The notes beneath the pieces were generated by a model, which ran no database searches, had not been told where the DNA came from, and worked only from the letters and a program-made list of their open reading frames with translations. Shown here piece after piece: positions 58,663 through 64,000 of a stretch of DNA of 64,000 nucleotides. The DNA lies in contig DAOQWL010000002.1 in NCBI GenBank assembly GCA_035342095.1, positions 1 through 64,000 of the forward strand, given 5' to 3'. The DNA comes from PLanc-01 sp035342095 (GTDB lineage: Bacteria > Planctomycetota > Phycisphaerae > Sedimentisphaerales > Anaerobacaceae). Position 1 is the stretch's first letter, and each line of letters starts with the position of its first letter. The position numbers and the translations under genes are program-made.

Positions 58663-58848
58663 CATTTCTCCTCTTATGGGTACAGGTTGAATCAGGTTCG
58701 TCTGCCTTCAGGGGTCTACGTACACAGTCTGCACCCACCACATGTACGGACCCACAGCGTGGCCTGAATACAGGCCGATAGAATCACAGATGACAACGGG
58801 GGGATCAGACAAGACGTGTCTTCTACCACCACCCACCCACGAGATCGC

Positions 58849-58877
58849 ATGATACCAGATTCACGATCCGCTGTCAA
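58849..58877 (-). promoter_or_regulatory. Strong promoter of PEP-CTERM gene 2
   Basis: TTGACA (58872-58877), 17-base spacer, TATCAT (58849-58854) on the minus strand. The leader is about 180 bases long, unusually long for the window. Confidence 0.75.
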
Positions 58878-58929
58878 GGGATTGTGCAGAGGATTTCAGA
58901 CAAACAAGCCGTCTGGGACCATTGGCAAG

Positions 58930-61900
58930 TCACTCGCCTGTCCCTGGCGATCCGCCGGGCTCTTTGCTCGGCAGCCAGAGGTTGGAGTCGCCGAAGTCGC
59001 TCGGATCGGCGGTGCTCGGGTCAATGACCGTCAGGGAGTAGCCGGTTCCGTCGGTGATCTTGTACCAGTCGTCTTCGTAGCGGAAACTGTGGATGACCTT
59101 GCCAAGGGCGTCCTGGAGTTCGATCCGCTCTCCGGCGTTGCTGAGACTGCCGGCGTACTGCCCGGCCACCGGCAGGCCGGAGGAGTATCTGGCCTCGAAC
59201 GCCGCGACGTCCTTGACCACCAGACAGTAGCCACCGGGGGCCACCTCGACGCTTGGGAAAGCGAACTCGATGCCGTTGGTGAAGCGGACCCTGCTCAAGT
59301 TGATGGTCTCCTCGCTGACGTTGGTCAGCTCGATGAACTCCGTGTTCGGATCGTCAGGATTGCCTGTGTCGGACGGATGATACATGATCTCGCTGATCCT
59401 AAGACTTTCGGCCACCGGGCCCACTGCGAAGACGGTCTCGTGCAGGGCGCTCCAGACGGCGCCGCTGAGCACGCGGGCCTTGATCTGGACCGTGGCATTC
59501 AAGGTCAATGGGTCGGTGTAGCGGATTGCAGTCAGCGAGGTTCCGCCCGGTGTGACGCTATCCCCGGTATCCCCGGAGGTGGCCGTCAACTCGACCGAGA
59601 TCAGGAAGTCCGAGCCCGAGGTCGATTCGTTCAGGCCGTGGATGGCCAGGATATTGCCGCCTGTCTTCAGTTTGTCGATGTGCTCGGAGATGGAGAACAT
59701 CTGCAGAATCTCCGCTTCGCTGTCGGGATGGGAGGCACTGGCCTTCGAGTTCCAGGCGGGTTCGCCTGTGAAGTTGGCGCGGGCCACCTCGGCGCCGTTG
59801 AGATAGGCGACGAAGCCGTCGTCGTACCGCACGCTGAGCGACAGGCTCGATGTCTTCTGCAGGTCGTCGTCCGCGAGCGAGAAAGGAATCCGGATATAGC
59901 AACTGGTGTTCTTGCTGTACATGGGGGCTTGGACGTTGATTGTGAAGAAGTCCTCGTAGCCGAAGCTTCGTTCGTAGCCGACGCCGCCGGCGCCGGTCAG
60001 CCAGGCGGAATCGTCGAAATCGGTGCCGCCGCGCCAGGCGTTGTCGAGGGCGGCGGTGGGGATGGTCACCCGTTTGGCCGCGTTCTCGGCCACCAGCGTC
60101 AGGTCGGTGGATGTCCCCTCACTGCCGGGGACGCGGGGATCGGAGCCGTCGAGCGTGTACCAGATCGCGCCGCTGGCGGATTTCGCCATGATCAGGGACG
60201 CGCCGGTGACGGCGTACCCGCCATGCCGATCCACACCGTCGATCTGGAAGATCGGCGCCTCGATGGAGGGATACCATCCCCTGCTCTGCAACTGTCTCAG
60301 AACGGTCTGCGTGCGTCCGGAGAAGTACTGGTTCACCAGGCGGTTCACCTCGGTCTGCCAGTCCTCGCGGGTGTACGGCTTCGACGGTCGGGGCTCGTCG
60401 CCCCAGCGGGCGGACTCCCCGACGATGGCGCCGCGGATCTCGTCGGCCCGCGCCAGGTAGCGATTCGTCGTCCGTTCCTTTGTCAGGGCGCCGTCGTTGT
60501 AGAATTGCTCGTAGATGCGGTCTGCCAGCAATATGCGGAAATCGGCGTTCGCGGCAAGGCGGTCCATCAGGTAGTGCGGATTCACCACACCCACCACGTT
60601 CACACGATTGATCGAAGGGTCCTCCAGGGCCCATTCAGTGTCCCAGGGCACGAGGGTGAACGGGCTTGCGGGGTCCCCGTGGCGGATCGCATAGAAGTTG
60701 CGCGGGGTGTACGAATCGCCCAGAAACACCGGCGCGTCCCGGCTGCCCGTGTAGTAGATCATCAGCATGTAGTCGATCATCGTCGGGATGTCGATGTATG
60801 CCTGGACGGCTTCGTAGCCTTGCGTGGAGGTTACGTCCTTGTCCGCCGCCGCAAAGAGGGCGGTCCACGCCGTGCGGACCCGCTCGTCTCCCGCAACGAT
60901 GTCCATGGTGGTGCTGGCCCCGTAGCCGCTCGGGGCCTCCAGGATCTCGTAGTCGTCCTCATCCCCTCCGAGATGATCGGCCGCGAAGCTGGCGTTGGGC
61001 CTCTCGGTCATGATGTACAGGCCCCAGTACAGGCCGTTGATGTAGACCTGGATGGGCCTGCCATAAGGGGTCAGACGTCCCATGTCCCGCACGGTGTCCC
61101 GTGCGAAGGCGTCGCGGAGATAGTCGGCGCGTTGGGCCATGCCTCCGCTGTCGCCCGACCACGAGTAGTTCCAGATCGAACGCAGCGCCAGACTGTTGAA
61201 GCTCGTGACGTCTGTGTCGGGGAAGAGCGGGAACTCGAGTCGGGACAGGCCGTATTGGGCCCGGAAGTTGACGCGGAAGGCGTTCTTGGGATTGCCGCTG
61301 CGGCTGTAAGGTCCGCCGTGGATGCGCAGTCCGGCGTTGACGCCGAAATGCTCCCCGGTGGAGGGGTCGATCCACTCGATGGAGGCAGCCCGCTCCGATG
61401 CGTCGCCTGTTGCGCCGGGACTGGCGTAAATGCCGCCGCTCTCGAAGAACTCCGAGTTGGGGATCACGATGGAGACCGAGGGCGTCGATTTCAGGTCATC
61501 CAGGATCTCATCGCGGTAGGCGGCGTCCTCGACCACCCGCTGGTCCATGGCGTAATCGGCGGTCCGTCCGCCCCACGAGGTGGGGAACCCCGCCGGGGCG
61601 CTGCTCTGGCGGATCACCTGGTTTAGGAAGATGTAGCTGTGCGTCACGGTGGCCGAAGAGAGCCAGCCCGTCTTCACCGCGGCGGCCCGCACGCACGTCG
61701 TCGTGAAGATCGTGATCGGACCGGTGTACTGCGTTCCCAGCAGGCCGCGGGAGCCCGCGTCGAGGGGTCTCTTGCCGTCCAGGGTGTAGTAGATGATCGC
61801 GCCCTCGGTGGCGGTCGTCAGTTCCAGCGTGAACGGTCCGTCCTGGAATCCTCGCGGCTGGGAGAACTGCGGCTGAGCGACGACCTTCAGGACGATGCCG

Positions 61901-62433
61901 ATGTTGGACTCGCTGGGCGTGGGCAGGGCCATGCGGATCAGGACGTCGCCCCCGTCGGGGTTGCGCCCATATGAGAAATCGGAGATCTGCGGCCCGAAAG
62001 AGATGCTGTCCAGGAGCGTTCTCCCGTCCGAGTCGAACAGGGCGACCTCGTCGCCGTCGGCGCCCAGGCCGAAATCCGCGTGCAGTCCGGGATCGCCCGT
62101 GTCGCCGTCCGCCCAGATCAGCAGGAACCCCTGGGCCGGGATCGTCGTCAGCGCGGGGTCGCCCGTCGGAATCTGCCACTTGCGAGGCTCCGACTGGTCG
62201 TCCGTCAGGTACAGACCGCCTGCGTCGATGGGCGCGTCCGTTGTGTTATACAACTCGATCCAGTCATCGTATTCGCCCTGTGGGTCCGCGTAGGAGGTGA
62301 CGTTGGACGCCATGACCTCGTTGACGACTACCGGACTGCCCGCCAGGGTGGCTCCCGCGATGCTGAACAGACAGACGCAGGCGACGAGAGATGCCCACAG
62401 GAGAATTGAGTTCCTTCGCCTTCCGAAATGCAT
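58930..62433 (-). CDS. Exported CotH-type protein with lamin-tail and chitobiase-like domains
   Basis: 1167 aa with a signal peptide. The first lamin-tail domain is at about 33-165 (VVNEVMASNVTSYADPQGEY; LYNTTDAPIDAGG). A chitobiase/beta-hexosaminidase C-terminal-type module follows (IYYTLDGKRPLDAG, about 215-270). A CotH kinase-like domain spans about 310-690 (NAGLRIHGGPYSRSGNPKNA; YINGLYWGLYIMTERPN; FTLVPWDTEWALEDP). Next are a second IWYTLDGSDPR module (about 760) and a galactose-binding-like domain, and the second lamin-tail domain at the end (RISEIMYHPSDTGNPDDPNT). In the spore-coat kinase CotH the fold phosphorylates proteins; here the kinase residues were not verified. GAGG lies upstream of the ATG. 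A large surface protein is inferred. Confidence 0.85.
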   Translation of the reverse strand: MHFGRRRNSILLWASLVACVCLFSIAGATLAGSPVVVNEVMASNVTSYADPQGEYDDWIELYNTTDAPIDAGGLYLTDDQSEPRKWQIPTGDPALTTIPAQGFLLIWADGDTGDPGLHADFGLGADGDEVALFDSDGRTLLDSISFGPQISDFSYGRNPDGGDVLIRMALPTPSESNIGIVLKVVAQPQFSQPRGFQDGPFTLELTTATEGAIIYYTLDGKRPLDAGSRGLLGTQYTGPITIFTTTCVRAAAVKTGWLSSATVTHSYIFLNQVIRQSSAPAGFPTSWGGRTADYAMDQRVVEDAAYRDEILDDLKSTPSVSIVIPNSEFFESGGIYASPGATGDASERAASIEWIDPSTGEHFGVNAGLRIHGGPYSRSGNPKNAFRVNFRAQYGLSRLEFPLFPDTDVTSFNSLALRSIWNYSWSGDSGGMAQRADYLRDAFARDTVRDMGRLTPYGRPIQVYINGLYWGLYIMTERPNASFAADHLGGDEDDYEILEAPSGYGASTTMDIVAGDERVRTAWTALFAAADKDVTSTQGYEAVQAYIDIPTMIDYMLMIYYTGSRDAPVFLGDSYTPRNFYAIRHGDPASPFTLVPWDTEWALEDPSINRVNVVGVVNPHYLMDRLAANADFRILLADRIYEQFYNDGALTKERTTNRYLARADEIRGAIVGESARWGDEPRPSKPYTREDWQTEVNRLVNQYFSGRTQTVLRQLQSRGWYPSIEAPIFQIDGVDRHGGYAVTGASLIMAKSASGAIWYTLDGSDPRVPGSEGTSTDLTLVAENAAKRVTIPTAALDNAWRGGTDFDDSAWLTGAGGVGYERSFGYEDFFTINVQAPMYSKNTSCYIRIPFSLADDDLQKTSSLSLSVRYDDGFVAYLNGAEVARANFTGEPAWNSKASASHPDSEAEILQMFSISEHIDKLKTGGNILAIHGLNESTSGSDFLISVELTATSGDTGDSVTPGGTSLTAIRYTDPLTLNATVQIKARVLSGAVWSALHETVFAVGPVAESLRISEIMYHPSDTGNPDDPNTEFIELTNVSEETINLSRVRFTNGIEFAFPSVEVAPGGYCLVVKDVAAFEARYSSGLPVAGQYAGSLSNAGERIELQDALGKVIHSFRYEDDWYKITDGTGYSLTVIDPSTADPSDFGDSNLWLPSKEPGGSPGTGE

Positions 62434-62508
62434 TGCTTTTCCTCACTCCAGCATGAAGACAAGATGCGGCCACCGCGACGGCAGATCTGACGCACTATCG
62501 ATGCCCCT

Positions 62509-62536
62509 ATTCTAACAGAAGACAGGGGCAAGGCAA
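62509..62536 (-). promoter_or_regulatory. Promoter candidate of the CotH-type gene
   Basis: TTGCCT (62531-62536), 16-base spacer, TAGAAT (62509-62514) on the minus strand, about 76 bases before the ATG. Confidence 0.55.
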
Positions 62537-62642
62537 ACATTATCCTCGCTCCATCGACAGGGAGCGCATTGTCGATCTGCCGCTCGGTAAACGCAAAAGG
62601 GCGGTTCTGTGCTCCATTCCCGATTCCACTCGCGAGGGCACG

Positions 62643-63866
62643 CTATTGCGCCGAGCGGTGACGACCGAGCCAGTCGGTCACCCACCGCTCGGCCTGGTCC
62701 TTCGTTGCGACGTCGTTTTCGAGCTGGGCGACGTAGAGTTCCTCTGCCAGTTGGCCGAGGGCAGGTCCCGACACGGCGCCCAGACGCATCAGGTCGTGGC
62801 CGTTCAAGAGGGGCTTGGGCTTGACCTCGACGTCGCCCAAATCGCGGATTCGCCTTTGCAGCGCGGCCAGGCGGGCCAGACCGTCCTGCGAGGCCGAGAC
62901 TTTTTGGATGGCCCGCTCCAGCTCGTACAGGTCGCGGAAGGCGGGCTCGGCCAGGAACTTCTTCAGTTGAGCCAGCGACATTGCGGAATCGAGCAATCCG
63001 CCCCGATGCGCGAGCAGAAACTCGATGCGCTGGGTCTGTTTGTTGCTGAGCTTGAGGGGCTCGCACTTGGACATGGCGAAATCCGTCGGATGACCCACGA
63101 AGAACGCGGCCAAGGCCAGCGGGAAATCGACGTTTCGGCGCAATCGTCTGAGCACCGGGACAGTCTGGCGGGCCTCGTCGCCTGCGAAGCCCGGGAAGAC
63201 CGCGTCCGCCAATCCCGTTTCGATCAGCATCGCAGCCCCGGCGGCACGATTCGGGTGGACGAGCGTTTCCTCCAGTTCGATTGCGATCCGCTCGCCGCTG
63301 ATTCTCGCGATCTTCGCTGCGTTGCGACCGATGGCGGCGTAGGTCCCGGGCTCGATGGCGAAGCCCAGCCGTGTCGAGAATCGCACGGCGCGGAGCATGC
63401 GGAGGTAGTCCTCGCCGAACCGCTCCTCCGGATTGCCGATGGTCCGGACGATCCGCCTCTGGAGATCGGCCCGACCCTCGACGTAATCGATCACCTGCTC
63501 GGTGCGCGGGTCGTAGAACATGCCGTTGATGGTGAAGTCCCGCCGGCTGGCGTCCTGGGCGGCGGTGGTGAATCGGACCTCCGTCGGGTGCCGGCCGTCT
63601 TCGTATCCCGCCTCGGAGCGGAACGTCGCGACCTCCACCTGTTGCTTGCGGATCAGGACGATGACGACGCCGAACTTGGCGCCGATCTTGAGCGTGCGAG
63701 GGAACAGACGCATGACCTCCGTGGGCTGGGCGTCGGTCGCCACGTCGTAGTCTTTGGCCGTTCGGCCGAGCAGCATGTCACGAACGCAGCCGCCCGCCAG
63801 CAGGGCCTGGAAGCCGTGCTCCTGCAGCTTGTGGATGATCTCAATGGCCGCTTGCTGGTTGCTCAT
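62643..63866 (-). CDS. CCA-adding enzyme / poly(A) polymerase family protein
   Basis: 407-aa nucleotidyltransferase of class II type. LLAGGCVRDMLLGRTAKDYD holds the GGxVRD motif and the DxD metal site (DYDVAT). RRDFTINGMFYDP, IVRTIGNPEERFGEDYLRML and FSTRLGFAIEPGT are the following conserved motifs (C and the nucleotide-selecting ERFGEDxLR region). CCA addition to tRNA 3' ends is the usual role, but poly(A) polymerases share these motifs. The HD phosphohydrolase domain of E. coli Cca is absent. The start overlaps the upstream gene by 26 bases, indicating translational coupling. Confidence 0.9.
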   Translation of the reverse strand: MSNQQAAIEIIHKLQEHGFQALLAGGCVRDMLLGRTAKDYDVATDAQPTEVMRLFPRTLKIGAKFGVVIVLIRKQQVEVATFRSEAGYEDGRHPTEVRFTTAAQDASRRDFTINGMFYDPRTEQVIDYVEGRADLQRRIVRTIGNPEERFGEDYLRMLRAVRFSTRLGFAIEPGTYAAIGRNAAKIARISGERIAIELEETLVHPNRAAGAAMLIETGLADAVFPGFAGDEARQTVPVLRRLRRNVDFPLALAAFFVGHPTDFAMSKCEPLKLSNKQTQRIEFLLAHRGGLLDSAMSLAQLKKFLAEPAFRDLYELERAIQKVSASQDGLARLAALQRRIRDLGDVEVKPKPLLNGHDLMRLGAVSGPALGQLAEELYVAQLENDVATKDQAERWVTDWLGRHRSAQ

Positions 63867-64000
63867 CGGCTCGTGCCTGCAACAGGACGACGGACATCGT
63901 GCCCCATTCCCTTCTGTCCACCGCGTGGAAGGGCCCGTAGTCGTCGAGCGGGGGACAGTCGCGACGAGTCCGAACGATTACCACGCCTTTGGGGACCACC
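63841..64000 (-). CDS. 3' end of a gene, possible RsmD-like methyltransferase (partial)
   Basis: The last 52 codons of a minus-strand gene that runs off the window end. The visible sequence is VVPKGVVIVRTRRDCPPLDD, then YGPFHAVDRREWGTMSVVLL and a short tail. VDRREWGTMSVVLL resembles the C-terminal strands of Rossmann-fold methyltransferases such as RsmD, but the evidence is thin. The stop codon lies 26 bases inside the CCA-enzyme gene. Beyond the overlap nothing more of the gene can be seen. Confidence 0.4.
   Translation of the reverse strand, partial: VVPKGVVIVRTRRDCPPLDDYGPFHAVDRREWGTMSVVLLQARADEQPASGH

Noticed and set aside
58816..61626. A 936-codon plus-strand open frame
   Set aside because: Lies opposite the CotH/lamin-tail gene; composition (Gly, Val, Arg, Asp, His) is that of a reverse-complement shadow.

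Overview
The window reads as a chromosomal segment of a GC-rich member of the Planctomycetota, most likely a Phycisphaerae/Sedimentisphaerales-type bacterium; this is inferred from gene content, with no rRNA marker to confirm it. Pointers are two exported proteins with the VPAPGA-type PEP-CTERM sorting tag, GH172 (DUF2961) enzymes, a Tat-exported Gfo/Idh/MocA oxidoreductase, a prepilin-like H-X9-DG protein, an enlarged signal peptidase I, a CotH/lamin-tail surface protein and a GLUG-protein remnant. I see no rRNA, CRISPR array, integrase or intact insertion sequence.

Layout. 316-5367 (minus): GH172 enzyme, small ORF, two Gfo/Idh/MocA oxidoreductases and a BamE-like lipoprotein. 5673-10537: signal peptide peptidase SppA, then an S46 dipeptidyl-peptidase and a small protein on plus. 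10940-15881 (minus): a PEP-CTERM protein, two membrane proteins, and a tight lipoprotein/DUF362/tyrosine-phosphatase operon. 16096-20315: exported alpha-galactosidase-like GH36 divergent from an aspartate aminotransferase. 20579-21956: decayed GLUG-protein fragment, then an ECF sigma factor with an overlapping single-pass partner. 22165-27621 (plus): an operon of a large membrane protein, a GT2 glycosyltransferase and a gamma-glutamylcyclotransferase/amidoligase-like fusion. 27575-29225: NUDIX hydrolase and a GT9 heptosyltransferase-like protein. 29769-37316: exported alpha/beta hydrolase, a second GH172 protein carrying a pseudopilin-like domain, a PQQ-repeat protein and a DUF5060/GH5-like enzyme. 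37369-43814 (minus): MarC, glucan phosphorylase, NarL-type regulator, WrbA, ferredoxin, outer-membrane protein, Fe-alcohol dehydrogenase. 44010-47285: GH78 alpha-L-rhamnosidase. 47410-52485: signal peptidase I, HU, cold-shock protein, HNH endonuclease, membrane protein, PTS EIIA-like protein, GyrI-like protein. 53088-64000 (minus): H-X9-DG protein, trmD, rpsP, small protein, ffh, second PEP-CTERM protein, CotH/lamin-tail protein, CCA-adding enzyme and the 3' end of one more gene.

The recurring theme is saccharide use at the envelope: exported GH172, GH36, GH78 and GH5-like enzymes, cytoplasmic sugar-oxidoreductase-type proteins, glucan phosphorylase, and export and proteolysis machinery (SRP54, signal peptidase I, SppA, S46 peptidase). 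These genes are dispersed rather than forming one polysaccharide-utilisation operon. Intergenic DNA is crowded with palindromic repeats of at least five kinds. Many genes have a clear TTGNNN-N17-TANNNT promoter, and two or three of those sit so close to the ATG that the mRNA should be leaderless.

The strongest candidates for something undescribed are the GGCT/amidoligase-like fusion at 25678-27621, the pseudopilin domain inside the second GH172 protein, the signal peptidase with zinc-ribbon-like and beta-rich insertions, and the three-stem palindromic repeat. Functions are assigned from motifs and sequence recognition by eye; no database search was run.
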